NCBI GenBank assembly: GCA_016214955.1
Contig: JACRMN010000022.1
Span: 88,689-152,688, forward strand
Source: Deltaproteobacteria bacterium
Lineage (GTDB): Bacteria > Myxococcota > Myxococcia > Myxococcales > Anaeromyxobacteraceae
DNA: 64,000 nucleotides
Direction of reading: 5' to 3'
Part shown: positions 18,900 through 27,666 of the stretch, piece after piece
Position numbering within the stretch: position 1 is the first letter of the stretch
Layout of the letters: every line of letters begins with the position of its first letter
Position numbers and translations under genes: made by a program
The notes under the pieces: model-generated
Told to the model about the DNA's origin: nothing
Database searches by the model: none
The model's input: the letters and a program-made list of their open reading frames with translations, nothing else

Positions 18900-20090
18900 A
18901 TGAGCCACCCCAAGCCCACTCCCGTCGGCGGCAAGCTGCTCACCCCGTTCTTCGGCGTCCTGCTCCTCTTCTGGGCGCTGGGCACCGCGGCCGGTACCGT
19001 CCGCTTCCTGCAGGGACTGGGCGCCGCCTCGGCCATGAACGACGGCTACCCCTGGGGCATCTGGATCGCCGTGGACGTCGTGGTCGGCACGGCCCTGGGC
19101 AGCGGCGGCTTCGCCGTGGCCCTGCTGGTCTACATCCTCAACCGCGGCAAGTTCCACCCGCTGGTCCGGCCAGCGCTGCTCACCAGCGCGCTGGGCTACA
19201 CCGCCGGCGCCACCGCCATCGTCTTCGACGTGGGGCGCTACTGGAACCTGTGGAAGGTCCCCCTGGCCTACAACGGCCGCTACAACTGGACCTCGGGCCT
19301 GCTCGAGGTGGCGCTCTGCGTGATGGCCTACACCGCGGTGCTGTGGGTCGAGATCTCGCCGGCCTTCCTGGAGCGCTGGAAGGAGCAGCCCGGCCCGCTG
19401 CAGGGGCTGGCCCGGTTCGCCCTGCCGCTGGTGGAGAAGGCCTTCCCCGTGGTGCTGGCCTTCGGCGTCGTGCTCCCGGCCATGCACCAGTCCACCCTGG
19501 GCTCGCTCTTCCTGGTGTCGGTGACCAAGCTCCACAAGCTCTGGCACACGCCGTTCCTGCCGGCGCTGTTCCTGGTCTCCTGCGTGGGCATGGGGTACGC
19601 CGCGGTGGTGGTGGAGTCGGTCTTCTCGGCGCGCGCCTTCCGCCGGCCGCTGGAGACCCGGATGCTCTCCGACCTGGCGGGCATCATGGCCGGCCTCACC
19701 GCCGTCTTCCTGGGCCTGCGCCTCGTCGACATCGTGCTGCGCGGGAGGCTGGGCCTGGCCTTCGCCCTCGACTTCCACGCCCTGGTCTTCTGGCTGGAGG
19801 TGGCGCTGGCGGCGGTGGCGGCCGGGATGCTCTGGACCTCGCGCGGCACCCGCGACGCCGGGGCCCTGCTGCGCGGCGCCTTCGCCGTCATGGCGGCCGG
19901 CGGCCTGTACCGAGTCGACGTCTACTTGACCGCCTTCGACCCGGGGAACGGCTGGCGCTACTTCCCGTCGGTGGGCGAGATCCTCGTCACCCTGGGCATC
20001 GTGGCCGTGGAGACCATGGTCTACATCTACATCGTCAGGAAGTACCCCATCCTCGCCGGCGCCCCCGCTCCGGCCGGAGGCCGTGCATGA
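18900..20090 (+). CDS. hybB: Hydrogenase membrane subunit HybB (NrfD-like)
   Basis: A 396-residue polytopic protein with about ten hydrophobic helices and no haem-ligand histidine pattern of cytochrome b, which fits the NrfD/HybB/PsrC family. These exchange electrons with the quinone pool and in some complexes support proton translocation. The ATG directly follows the hybA stop codon, and the end overlaps the large-subunit gene by 4 bp (ATGA). Its presence makes this a quinone-linked, group 1c-type enzyme rather than a cytochrome b-linked group 1d one. Confidence 0.9.
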   Translation: MSHPKPTPVGGKLLTPFFGVLLLFWALGTAAGTVRFLQGLGAASAMNDGYPWGIWIAVDVVVGTALGSGGFAVALLVYILNRGKFHPLVRPALLTSALGYTAGATAIVFDVGRYWNLWKVPLAYNGRYNWTSGLLEVALCVMAYTAVLWVEISPAFLERWKEQPGPLQGLARFALPLVEKAFPVVLAFGVVLPAMHQSTLGSLFLVSVTKLHKLWHTPFLPALFLVSCVGMGYAAVVVESVFSARAFRRPLETRMLSDLAGIMAGLTAVFLGLRLVDIVLRGRLGLAFALDFHALVFWLEVALAAVAAGMLWTSRGTRDAGALLRGAFAVMAAGGLYRVDVYLTAFDPGNGWRYFPSVGEILVTLGIVAVETMVYIYIVRKYPILAGAPAPAGGRA

Positions 20091-21787
20091 GCCGGATCAC
20101 CATCGACCCCATCACCCGCATCGAGGGCCACCTCCGCATCGACGTGGAGGTGGACGGCGGCAAGGTGAAGAACGCCTGGTCCTCGGGCACGATGTGGCGC
20201 GGCATCGAGATCATCCTGCAGCAGCGCGATCCGCGGGACGCCTGGATCTTCACCCAGCGCATCTGCGGCGTCTGCACCACCGTGCACGCCATCACCTCGG
20301 TGCGGGCGGTGGAGAACGCGCTCAACCTCGAGATCCCGCCCAACGCGCAGTACATCCGCAACCTGATCATCGCCGCCCACGCGCTGCACGATCACATCGT
20401 GCACTTCTACCACCTGGCGGCGCTCGACTGGGTCGACGTCCCCAGCGCCCTCAAGGGCGACCCGGTGGCCACCTCCAGGCTGGCCGAGAGCCTCTCGCCC
20501 TGGCAGGGGAACTCGGCCAAGGCGCTGGCGGCCACCAAGGAGAAGCTGGCCGGCTTCGTGGCCGGCGGACAGCTCGGCATCTTCACCAACGGCTACTGGG
20601 GCCACGCGGCGATGAAGCTCCCGCCCGACGTGAACCTGCTGGCCGTGCACCACTACCTGCAGGCCCTGGAGTACCAGCGCAAGGCGCTGCAGGTGGTGGC
20701 CATCCTCGGCTCCAAGACCCCCAACATCCAGAACCTGGCGGTCGGCGGGGTCGCCAACGCCATCAACCTCGACAGCCCGTCCACCCTCAACATGGAGAAG
20801 CTGTACAAGGTGAAGGACCTGCTCGACGAGGTCTCGGCCTTCGTGCAGCAGGTCTACTTCCCCGACGTGGCGGCGGTGGGCGCCCTCTACGCCGGCTGGG
20901 CCCAGTACGGCGCCGGGGTCACCAACTACCTCTCGGTGCCCGACCTGCCCCTCGACACCAAGGGCACCAGGTTCGACCTGCCCGGCGGGACGATCATGAA
21001 GGCCGACCTCTCGACCTTCAAGCCCATCGGCGCCTTCGGCGACCCCTACTTCCGCGACGGCGTCACCGAGACGGTGGCCCACGCCTGGTACGGGGGCGAG
21101 CAGAAGCCGCTGCACCCCTTCGCCGGCGAGACGGTGCCCCAGCCCGGCGACTGGAGCGAGAAGGGCAAGTACTCCTGGGTGAAGGCCCCGCGCTTCAAGG
21201 GCGAGCCCATGCAGGTGGGGCCGCTGGCCCAGGTGCTGGCCGGCCTGGCCAGCAACCACGAGCCCACGGTGCGCTGGGCCACCAAGTTCCTCGACACCGC
21301 CGGGGCGGTGGCCAAGACCAAGCTGGGGCCGGCCATCCTCCACTCCACCCTGGGCCGCATCGCCGCCCGCTGCATCCGCACGGCGGTCATCAACGAGCTG
21401 GCCCTCAAGCACTGGAAGCTCCTGGTCGAGAACATCGGCAAGGGCGACGTGGCCATCTTCAACGAGCCCACCTTCCCCGCCGGCGAGATCCGCGGCTTCG
21501 GCTTCCACGAGGCGCCGCGCGGCACCCTCTCCCACTGGACGGTGATCCGGGACGGGAAGATCCAGAACTACCAGGCGGTGGTGCCCTCCACCTGGAACGC
21601 CGGCCCCCGCGACGAGAACGAGAAGCTCGGCCCCTACGAAGCCTCCCTCATCGGGAACCCCATCGCCGACCCGGAGCGCCCCCTCGAGGCGCTGCGGACG
21701 GTCCACTCCTTCGACCCGTGCCTCGCCTGCGCCATCCACACGGTGGACGCCGAGGGGAACGAGCTGGCGCGGGTGAAGGTCCTCTAG
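20087..21787 (+). CDS. hybC: [NiFe] hydrogenase large subunit (Hyb type)
   Basis: A 566-residue catalytic subunit. The two Ni-binding cysteine pairs are RICGVC (58-63) and DPCLACAIH (543-551). The 15 residues after His551 form the C-terminal extension normally removed by a HybD-type endopeptidase once nickel is inserted. IDPITRIEGH at the N-terminus is the family signature. Oxidises H2 in the periplasm, possibly reversibly. GGAGG is six bases before the ATG, which overlaps the hybB stop. No maturation protease or hyp gene follows; the operon ends at a strong terminator, so maturation proteins must be encoded elsewhere. Confidence 0.95.
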   Translation: MSRITIDPITRIEGHLRIDVEVDGGKVKNAWSSGTMWRGIEIILQQRDPRDAWIFTQRICGVCTTVHAITSVRAVENALNLEIPPNAQYIRNLIIAAHALHDHIVHFYHLAALDWVDVPSALKGDPVATSRLAESLSPWQGNSAKALAATKEKLAGFVAGGQLGIFTNGYWGHAAMKLPPDVNLLAVHHYLQALEYQRKALQVVAILGSKTPNIQNLAVGGVANAINLDSPSTLNMEKLYKVKDLLDEVSAFVQQVYFPDVAAVGALYAGWAQYGAGVTNYLSVPDLPLDTKGTRFDLPGGTIMKADLSTFKPIGAFGDPYFRDGVTETVAHAWYGGEQKPLHPFAGETVPQPGDWSEKGKYSWVKAPRFKGEPMQVGPLAQVLAGLASNHEPTVRWATKFLDTAGAVAKTKLGPAILHSTLGRIAARCIRTAVINELALKHWKLLVENIGKGDVAIFNEPTFPAGEIRGFGFHEAPRGTLSHWTVIRDGKIQNYQAVVPSTWNAGPRDENEKLGPYEASLIGNPIADPERPLEALRTVHSFDPCLACAIHTVDAEGNELARVKVL

Positions 21788-21809
21788 GCCTGGCGGGCGG
21801 GGATCCCGG

Positions 21810-21850
21810 CCCCGGCGCCTCCCGTGAGCGGGGAGGCGCCGGGGTTTCTT
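21810..21850 (+). terminator. Intrinsic terminator of hydrogenase operon
   Basis: A perfect 14-bp stem, CCCCGGCGCCTCCC / GGGAGGCGCCGGGG, with a 7-nt loop is followed directly by TTTCTT. It starts 22 nt after the large-subunit stop and is the most canonical terminator in the window. Confidence 0.9.
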
Positions 21851-21876
21851 CGTTGGACCCTGGGACGCGAACGGAA

Positions 21877-21906
21877 GTGACCGGCGCGGCGGGCCCGGGG
21901 TATGCT
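21877..21906 (+). promoter_or_regulatory. Candidate promoter of CoA-transferase gene
   Basis: GTGACC (21877-21882) and TATGCT (21901-21906) with an 18-bp spacer match four of six bases each of the sigma-70-type -35 and -10. It lies just after the terminator and about 40 bp before the start codon. Confidence 0.4.
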
Positions 21907-21944
21907 CCGCCCCCGCGCCGATCAACCCACCGGGGGTCGCAGAC

Positions 21945-23225
21945 GTGCCCATGAACCGCACCGTCAAGGCCGAGGAGGCCGTCTCGGTCATCAAGTCGGG
22001 CGACCGGGTCTTCGTCCACAGCATCGCCGCCGCGCCGCGCCGCCTCATCGAGGCCATGACGGCCCGGGCGCCGGACCTGCGGGTGGTCGAGGTGGTCTCC
22101 ATCCACACCGAGGGAGCGGCACCCTACGCCGCCCCGGAGATGGCCCGGAGCTTCCGGGTCAACTCGCTCTTCGTCGGCGCCAACGTGCGCCACGCGGTGC
22201 AGGAGGGGCGCGCCGACTACCTGCCGGTCTTCCTCTCCGAGGTTCCCCAGCTCTTCCGCGGCGGGGTGCTGCCGCTCGACGTGGCCCTCGTCCAGGTCTC
22301 GCCCCCCGACCGGCACGGCTACTGCTCGCTGGGCGTGTCGGTCGACGCCACCCGGGCGGCGGTGCAGACCGCCCGCACCGTCATCGCCCAGGTGAACCCC
22401 AACATGCCGCGCACCCACGGCGACGGGCTCATCCACGAGGACCAGATCGACTGGCTGGTGGAGGGAGCCGACCCCATCCCCGAGCCGGCCGAGCACCCCA
22501 TCACCGACGAGGAGCGGGCCATCGGCCGCCACTGCGCCGAGCTGGTGGAGGACGGCTCCACCCTGCAGATCGGCATCGGCTCCCTGGCCAACGCCACCCT
22601 GGCGGCCCTCAAGGACCACCAGCGGCTCGGCGTGCACACCGAGATGCTCTCCGAGGGCGTGGTGGATCTGGTGGAGAAGGGCGTCATCACCGGCGAGTCC
22701 AAGCGCACGCACCCCGGAAAGATCGTGGCCACCTTCGCGCTGGGGAAGAAGAAGCTCTACGACTTCCTCGACGACAACCCGCTGGTGGCCATGCTCGACG
22801 TGGCCTACGTCAACGACACCGCCGTCATCCGCCGCAACCCCAAGGTGGCCGCCATCAACAGCGCCATCGAGGTGGACCTGACCGGCCAGGTGTGCGCCGA
22901 CTCCATCGGCGACCACCAGTTCTCCGGCGTGGGCGGGCAGATGGACTTCATCCGCGGCGCCGCCCTCTCCGAGGGGGGCAAGCCCATCATCGCCCTGCCG
23001 TCGGTGACCCACCACGGCGACTCGCGCATCGTCTCGTTCCTGAAGCCGGGGGCGGGGGTGGTGACGACGCGGGCCCACGTGCATTTCGTCGTCACCGAGT
23101 ACGGCATCGCCGACCTCTGGGGCAAGAACCTGCGCCAGCGAGCGGCGGCCCTCATCGGCATCGCCCACCCGTCGCACCGCGACGCGCTGGCGGCCGAGGC
23201 ACGTCGCCGCTTCGGCTCCTGGTAG
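21945..23225 (+). CDS. Acetyl-CoA hydrolase/CoA-transferase family protein
   Basis: A 426-residue soluble protein of the acetyl-CoA hydrolase/4-hydroxybutyrate CoA-transferase family. Landmarks are SPPDRHGYCSLG, the glycine-rich IGIGSLANA loop, HTEMLSEG and the C-terminal FSGVGGQMDFIRGA. These enzymes move CoA between acyl groups through a glutamyl-CoA intermediate; acetate, butyrate or succinate could be substrates and the sequence does not decide. The GTG has GGGGG eight bases upstream; an ATG two codons later is an alternative. It stands alone, separated from the hydrogenase operon by the terminator. Confidence 0.88.
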   Translation: MPMNRTVKAEEAVSVIKSGDRVFVHSIAAAPRRLIEAMTARAPDLRVVEVVSIHTEGAAPYAAPEMARSFRVNSLFVGANVRHAVQEGRADYLPVFLSEVPQLFRGGVLPLDVALVQVSPPDRHGYCSLGVSVDATRAAVQTARTVIAQVNPNMPRTHGDGLIHEDQIDWLVEGADPIPEPAEHPITDEERAIGRHCAELVEDGSTLQIGIGSLANATLAALKDHQRLGVHTEMLSEGVVDLVEKGVITGESKRTHPGKIVATFALGKKKLYDFLDDNPLVAMLDVAYVNDTAVIRRNPKVAAINSAIEVDLTGQVCADSIGDHQFSGVGGQMDFIRGAALSEGGKPIIALPSVTHHGDSRIVSFLKPGAGVVTTRAHVHFVVTEYGIADLWGKNLRQRAAALIGIAHPSHRDALAAEARRRFGSW

Positions 23226-23229
23226 CCCG

Positions 23230-23475
23230 CTACCCCTTCGCCAGCTCCCCCAGCGCCGCCAGCACCGCCGCCAGGCCTCGGTGGAGGCCGGCCCCGTCCC
23301 GGAGCGCCGGCGTCTCCGTCCCGCCGCCCAGGGCGGCGAGCCGCGCGGCATGGCTCTCGTAGAAGACGTTCTGGAGCTCGACCCGGCCCACCAGGCCGAG
23401 CGCCGCCAGGGCGCGGCGGGCCGCGGCCGAGTCGGCCTCGTCGATGCGGTGGAAGAGCTCGGGGCGATCGGCCAC
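23230..23475 (-). CDS. Small hypothetical protein downstream of lpxC
   Basis: An 81-residue, probably helical protein (DEADSAAARRALAALGL, then VFYESHAARLAALGGG). It begins with GTG 14 nt after lpxC and ends 4 bp from the convergent CoA-transferase stop. Codon bias matches the neighbours. No named domain and no Shine-Dalgarno; translation may be coupled to lpxC. The function is unknown. Confidence 0.6.
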   Translation of the reverse strand: MADRPELFHRIDEADSAAARRALAALGLVGRVELQNVFYESHAARLAALGGGTETPALRDGAGLHRGLAAVLAALGELAKG

Positions 23476-23489
23476 GCGGCCGCCGCGGC

Positions 23490-24413
23490 TCAGGCGTGGC
23501 TCTCGACCGCGCCCAGCGCCGGCAGCCGGATGCGCAGCGGCTCCAGCTCGGCCTCGGCGCTCACCCGGACGACGCGGTGGGAGCCCGGGGTGGCCAGCAC
23601 CTTGCGGACCAGCGCCTGGTTCATGGCGTGGCCGCTCTTCACCGCCGTCAGCGCGCCGATGATGGGCATGCCGATGAGGGTGAGATCCCCGATGGCGTCG
23701 AGCACCTTGTGGCGCGCAAACTCGTCGGGGAAGCGCAGCCCCTCGGGGTTGAGGATGGAGAAGTCGTCGACAACGATGGCGTTGTCGAGGCTCCCGCCCT
23801 GGGCCAGCCCCTTCGACTTCATGTACTCGATGTCCCGCAGGAAGCAGAAGGTGCGGGCCGGCGCCAGCTCGCGGGCGAAGCGCCGGTCGGAGAAGCGGAA
23901 CTCGAAGGTCTGGTCGGTGACCAGCGGGTGGTCGAAGTCCACGGTGAAGCGGATCGTCATCTCGGCCGCCGGGTCCAGGCGTGCCAGCTTGCCGCCTTCG
24001 CGGATCTCGACCGGCTGGTCGATGACCAGGAAGCGCTTGCCGGCCCGCTGCTTCTCGATGCCGCCCTCCTGCACCAGCCAGACGAAAGGCGCGGCCGAGC
24101 CGTCGAGGATGGGGATCTCGGGGCCGTCCACCTCGACGCGGCAGTTGTCGATGCCGAGGCCGGTGAGGGCGGCGAGCACATGCTCCACGGTGGCGACGCG
24201 GGCATTGCCCACCGCCAGCGAGGTGGAAAGGATGGTGTCGGTGACCAGGTCGGCGCGGGCCGGGATCTCGACCCCCAGGTCCATGCGGACGAAGGTGATG
24301 CCGCTGTCGGCGGGCGCCGGCGCCAGCGTCAGGGTCGCGGGCTTGCCCGAGTGCAGGCCCACGCCGGTGACGCTCACGCGCTTGGCGATGGTTCTCTGGT
24401 TCCAGTTGGCCAT
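23490..24413 (-). CDS. lpxC: UDP-3-O-acyl-GlcNAc deacetylase LpxC
   Basis: A 307-residue zinc amidase that catalyses the committed step of lipid A synthesis in the cytoplasm. The zinc ligands are His78 in VEHVLAAL and the His and Asp of HKVLDAIGD near residues 235-240. GVGLHSG at 17-23 and LDGSAAPF near 104-111 are family signatures. Length is normal. It starts at the ATG of MANWNQRT; a longer frame upstream lacks homology-like features. It shows the organism makes lipopolysaccharide. A stem-loop lies in the 5' leader. Confidence 0.95.
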   Translation of the reverse strand: MANWNQRTIAKRVSVTGVGLHSGKPATLTLAPAPADSGITFVRMDLGVEIPARADLVTDTILSTSLAVGNARVATVEHVLAALTGLGIDNCRVEVDGPEIPILDGSAAPFVWLVQEGGIEKQRAGKRFLVIDQPVEIREGGKLARLDPAAEMTIRFTVDFDHPLVTDQTFEFRFSDRRFARELAPARTFCFLRDIEYMKSKGLAQGGSLDNAIVVDDFSILNPEGLRFPDEFARHKVLDAIGDLTLIGMPIIGALTAVKSGHAMNQALVRKVLATPGSHRVVRVSAEAELEPLRIRLPALGAVESHA

Positions 24414-24730
24414 GTCGTCTTCGCTCGCCTGCCTGCCCCCTTCGGGCAGGATTCCGTGGTCGGGCTCAGAGGAGCAACAAGCGTGCCTTCTCGCCGCGCT
24501 CCCGCGCCCTCGGCGCACACCGGAGCCCACACCACCAACGTGCTGACTTCTCGATGCTTTACCTCATGTCCGGCACCGGGTTCCGGCCGCACACTCCTGG
24601 ATTCCCCCGAGATCCCGCTACCTGACTGACAGGATGCCCGACACGGCGCGACACCGATGTCGCGGTCCTTGCCGCGTCCGCCGGGCCACCCCTATGCCGG
24701 CAGGCGACCGCGGAGGGCGCACCTCATAAC
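24414..24730. other. 317-bp divergent promoter region, lpxC / rhomboid
   Basis: No gene is visible. It must hold promoters for both directions. For the rhomboid gene a TTGCCG (24669-24674) / TATGCC (24693-24698) pair with an 18-bp spacer is possible. The lpxC-proximal part holds the hairpin annotated separately. Confidence 0.5.
24432..24450 (-). promoter_or_regulatory. Stem-loop in lpxC 5' leader
   Basis: Read on the lpxC strand, CCTGCCC-GAAGG-GGGCAGG is a perfect 7-bp stem that ends 18 nt before the start codon. It could influence translation of lpxC, a gene whose level is tightly controlled in other bacteria, or be an accident of composition. Confidence 0.4.
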
Positions 24731-25441
24731 ATGGCGCGGGTGATTCCGCTCCGCGACGACCTCCCGACCTCGCGCCCACCGGTGCTCACCGTGGGGCTCA
24801 TCGCCGCCAACGTGGCCGTGTTCCTCTGGCAGGTGCTGGGGGTGGGAATGGAGGCCTCTGTGGCCTGGGGCGGCCTGGTCCCGGCCCGGCTCCTCGGGCT
24901 CGTCCCGCCCCCCGACCCCGCCGGCCTGCCCGCGGTCGCCACGCTGCTCAGCAGCATGTTCCTGCACGGCAGCTTCGCCCACATCGGCGGGAACATGCTC
25001 TTCCTGTGGGTCTTCGGGAACAACGTCGAGGATGCCCTGGGCAGGCCCCGCTACCTGGCCTTCTACCTGCTCACCGGCATCGGCGCCGCCGCCGCCCAGA
25101 CCGGCGCGGCGCTGGTGGCCGGCAACCGCGACCTGCTCATCCCCATGGTCGGCGCCTCGGGCGCCATCTCCGGCGTGCTGGCCGCCTACCTGGTGATGTT
25201 CCCGCGGGCGCGGGTGCTGACGCTGGTGCCCATCTTCGTCTTCATCCGCTTCGTGCAGCTCCCCGCCTCGCTCTTCCTCGGCCTCTGGTTCGTCTTCCAG
25301 CTCCTCGGGGCCTTCCTCGGCGACGGCGGCGGCGGCGTGGCCTTCATGGCGCACGTGGGCGGCTTCGTGGCCGGGCTGCTCCTGGTGCTGGCGTGGCGCC
25401 CCCGGCGGCGCGCCCGCGGCGCCCGAGCCGCGGCGCCCTAG
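24731..25441 (+). CDS. Rhomboid-family intramembrane serine protease
   Basis: A 236-residue polytopic membrane protein with about six hydrophobic helices. The catalytic serine lies in GASGAISG and the catalytic histidine in HVGGFVAG; the oxyanion-forming asparagine is in HIGGNMLFLWVFG. Both catalytic residues are present, so it should be an active protease cutting transmembrane substrates. The C-terminal 15 residues are Arg/Ala-rich and cytoplasmic. The gene is divergent from lpxC and its stop codon overlaps that of ruvB in a shared CTAG. Confidence 0.9.
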   Translation: MARVIPLRDDLPTSRPPVLTVGLIAANVAVFLWQVLGVGMEASVAWGGLVPARLLGLVPPPDPAGLPAVATLLSSMFLHGSFAHIGGNMLFLWVFGNNVEDALGRPRYLAFYLLTGIGAAAAQTGAALVAGNRDLLIPMVGASGAISGVLAAYLVMFPRARVLTLVPIFVFIRFVQLPASLFLGLWFVFQLLGAFLGDGGGGVAFMAHVGGFVAGLLLVLAWRPRRRARGARAAAP

Positions 25442-26466
25442 AACAGGCCTCCCTGCTGCTTGCCGGGCCGCTCCCGCCCCAGGTGGTCCCAGGCGGCGGC
25501 CAGCGCCACCCGGCCCCGCGGCGTGCGGGCCAGGAAGCCCTCGCGCACCAGGAAGGGCTCGTAGACGTCCTCGATGGTGCCGGGCTCCTCGCCCACGGAG
25601 GCCGCCACCGCCTCCACGCCCACCGGACCGCCGCCGAAGGTGTCGATGACGGTGGCCAGGATGCGCCGGTCCATGGCGTCGAGGCCGCGCCCGTCCACCT
25701 CGAGGCGGGAGAGGGTGAGGTCGACGATGGCCTTGTCGAGCCGCCCGGTGCCCTCCACCTGGGCGAAGTCGCGGGCCCTCTGCAGCAGCCGGATGGCGAT
25801 GCGGGGCGTGCCCCGGGCCCGGCGGGCCAGCTCCTCGGCGCCGGCTCGCTCGGCGGGCAGGCCCAGCTTGCGGGCGGCCCGCTCGGCGATCTCGCGCAGC
25901 TCCTCGGGCCGGTAGTAGTCGAGCCGCTCCTGGATGGGGAAGCGATCGCGCAGCGGGCTGGCGAGCAGGCCGGTGCGGGTGGTGGCCCCGACCAGGGTGA
26001 AGCGCTCCAGCCGCATCTCCATGGTCTGGGCGCCGAGGCCGGCCCCCAGCACCACGTCGAAGCGGAAGTCCTCCATGGCCGGGTAGAGCGCCTCCTCCAC
26101 CGCCGGCGAGAGCCGGTGGATCTCGTCGATGAAGAGGATGTCCCGCGGCTGCAGCGCCGTGAGCAGGCCGGCCAGGTCGCCCTTCTTCACCAGCGCCGGG
26201 CCGCTGGTGACGTGGAGCGACACCCCCAGCTCGCGCGCCAGGATGTGGGCCAGCGAGGTCTTGCCCAGGCCCGGGGGGCCGGAGAGCAGCACGTGGTCGA
26301 GGGCCTCGGCCCGCTCGCGGGCCGCCCGGGCGTAGACCCGGAAGTTGGCCACCAGCTTCTCCTGCCCGACGTACTCCTCGAAGGTGGCCGGGCGCAGCGA
26401 CTGCTCCAGGCGGGCCTCGCCCTCCTGGGCCTCGGCGGCGACCTCGCGGAGCGGCGGACGGACCAT
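25438..26466 (-). CDS. ruvB: Holliday junction branch-migration ATPase RuvB
   Basis: A 342-residue AAA+ motor. SLRPATFEEYVGQ leads into Walker A GPPGLGKTS, Walker B ILFIDEIHR, sensor GATTRTG and the arginine-finger region SPLRDRF. The C-terminal winged helix (GPVGVEAVAASVGEE) binds DNA. It drives branch migration with RuvA. It lies 34 bp downstream of ruvA in the order ruvC-ruvA-ruvB. Confidence 0.97.
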   Translation of the reverse strand: MVRPPLREVAAEAQEGEARLEQSLRPATFEEYVGQEKLVANFRVYARAARERAEALDHVLLSGPPGLGKTSLAHILARELGVSLHVTSGPALVKKGDLAGLLTALQPRDILFIDEIHRLSPAVEEALYPAMEDFRFDVVLGAGLGAQTMEMRLERFTLVGATTRTGLLASPLRDRFPIQERLDYYRPEELREIAERAARKLGLPAERAGAEELARRARGTPRIAIRLLQRARDFAQVEGTGRLDKAIVDLTLSRLEVDGRGLDAMDRRILATVIDTFGGGPVGVEAVAASVGEEPGTIEDVYEPFLVREGFLARTPRGRVALAAAWDHLGRERPGKQQGGLF

Positions 26467-26500
26467 GGCTCGACCTTAGCAGGCGGGACCGACGCGCCGC

Positions 26501-27088
26501 TCACCCGCGCAGCAGCTTCAGGGCCTCGCGCAGCAGGTCGTCGAGCGGCCGGTCGGCGCGGTCGCGCAGCGCCTCGGCGGCCTGCTCGGCCTGCGGCTGC
26601 TTGTAGCCCAGGCCCACCAGCGCCGTGGCCAGCTGCTCCAGCGCGCCCTGCGGCCCCTTCGGGCGCGGCGCCGCCGCCCGGGCCAGGGAGAGCAGCTTGT
26701 CCTTCAGCTCCACCACCAGCCGCTCGGCGGTCTTCTTGCCCACGCCCGGCACCCTGGTGAGCCGGGCCACGTCGCCGTCGGCCACCGCCCGGGCCAGCTC
26801 GCGGGCCTCGATGCCGGAGAGGATGTTCTGGGCGGCGCGCGGCCCCACGTTCTTCACGGCCACCAGCTCGTGGAAGACCGCCTCCTCCTCCTCGCTGGCG
26901 AAGCCGTAGAGCTGGAGCGCGTCCTCGCGCACGTGGGTGTGGATGCGGAGCGCCACCTTCTCGCCCACCGGTGGCAGGGCGGAGAGCGCCACCTGCGAGA
27001 GCGAGACCCGGTAGCCGACGCCGCCCACGTCCAGCACCGCGTGGTCGGCCCCCTTCTCGGCCACGGTGCCCGCCAGCCGGGCGATCAC
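26501..27088 (-). CDS. ruvA: Holliday junction-binding protein RuvA
   Basis: A 195-residue protein starting at GTG (VIARLAGTV), which overlaps the ruvC stop by 4 bp (GTGA). Domain I has the DVGGVGYRV strand, domain II two helix-hairpin-helix motifs ([13 protein letters not shown] and [13 protein letters not shown]), and domain III the RuvB-contacting helices with ALVGLGYK. It forms the tetramer that holds the four-way junction open for RuvB. Confidence 0.96.
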   Translation of the reverse strand: MIARLAGTVAEKGADHAVLDVGGVGYRVSLSQVALSALPPVGEKVALRIHTHVREDALQLYGFASEEEEAVFHELVAVKNVGPRAAQNILSGIEARELARAVADGDVARLTRVPGVGKKTAERLVVELKDKLLSLARAAAPRPKGPQGALEQLATALVGLGYKQPQAEQAAEALRDRADRPLDDLLREALKLLRG

Positions 27089-27630
27089 CGGCCGGCCCCG
27101 TAGCGGCGCACCGAGGGGCGGAGCAGCGCCGCCGCCTGGGCCTGGCGCCGCCGCACCAGGGCGACCGCCGGGCCGCGACGCGCCAGGTGGCAGACGGCCG
27201 CCGCCAGGGCGTCGGCCTCGTCGGGCAGGCCGGCCTCGACGCCGAGCAGGGCGCGGGCGGTGCGGACCATCTGCGCCTTGTCGGCCTGGCCGCTCCCGGT
27301 GAAGGCGCGCTTCACCTCGGAGGGCGCGTACTCGAACACCGGCAGGCCGGCCGCGGCCGCCGCCGCCAGCGCCACGCCGCGGGCCTGGCCCAGCACCAGC
27401 GCCGAGCGGGCCGAGGCGCCGCAGAAGGCGGTCTCCACCGAGACCGCGTCGGCTCCCGACTCGCGCAGCACCGCCGTGAGCTCCACGAAGATCCGGCCCA
27501 GGCGCTCGGCCAGCGGGCGAGCGCCCGGCTCGACCGTGCCGGAGCGGCGGGCCACCAGGCGCGAGCCCACCCGCTCGACCACGCCGAAGCCGCAGCGTCG
27601 GGAACCGGGATCGATGCCGAGGACGATCAC
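27085..27630 (-). CDS. ruvC: Holliday junction resolvase RuvC
   Basis: A 181-residue endonuclease with a GTG start. The catalytic acidic residues are seen in [10 protein letters not shown] (Asp7), VETAFCG (Glu) and DEADALAAA (C-terminal Asp pair). It cuts Holliday junctions handled by RuvAB. First gene of a compact ruvCAB operon; its start lies about 36 bp from the next upstream gene's end, so it may also be reached by read-through from the histidine kinase gene. Confidence 0.96.
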   Translation of the reverse strand: MIVLGIDPGSRRCGFGVVERVGSRLVARRSGTVEPGARPLAERLGRIFVELTAVLRESGADAVSVETAFCGASARSALVLGQARGVALAAAAAAGLPVFEYAPSEVKRAFTGSGQADKAQMVRTARALLGVEAGLPDEADALAAAVCHLARRGPAVALVRRRQAQAAALLRPSVRRYGAGR

Positions 27631-27666
27631 CGGGGCATCTTGGCAGAGGGCTGAACCGGCGTCCAG

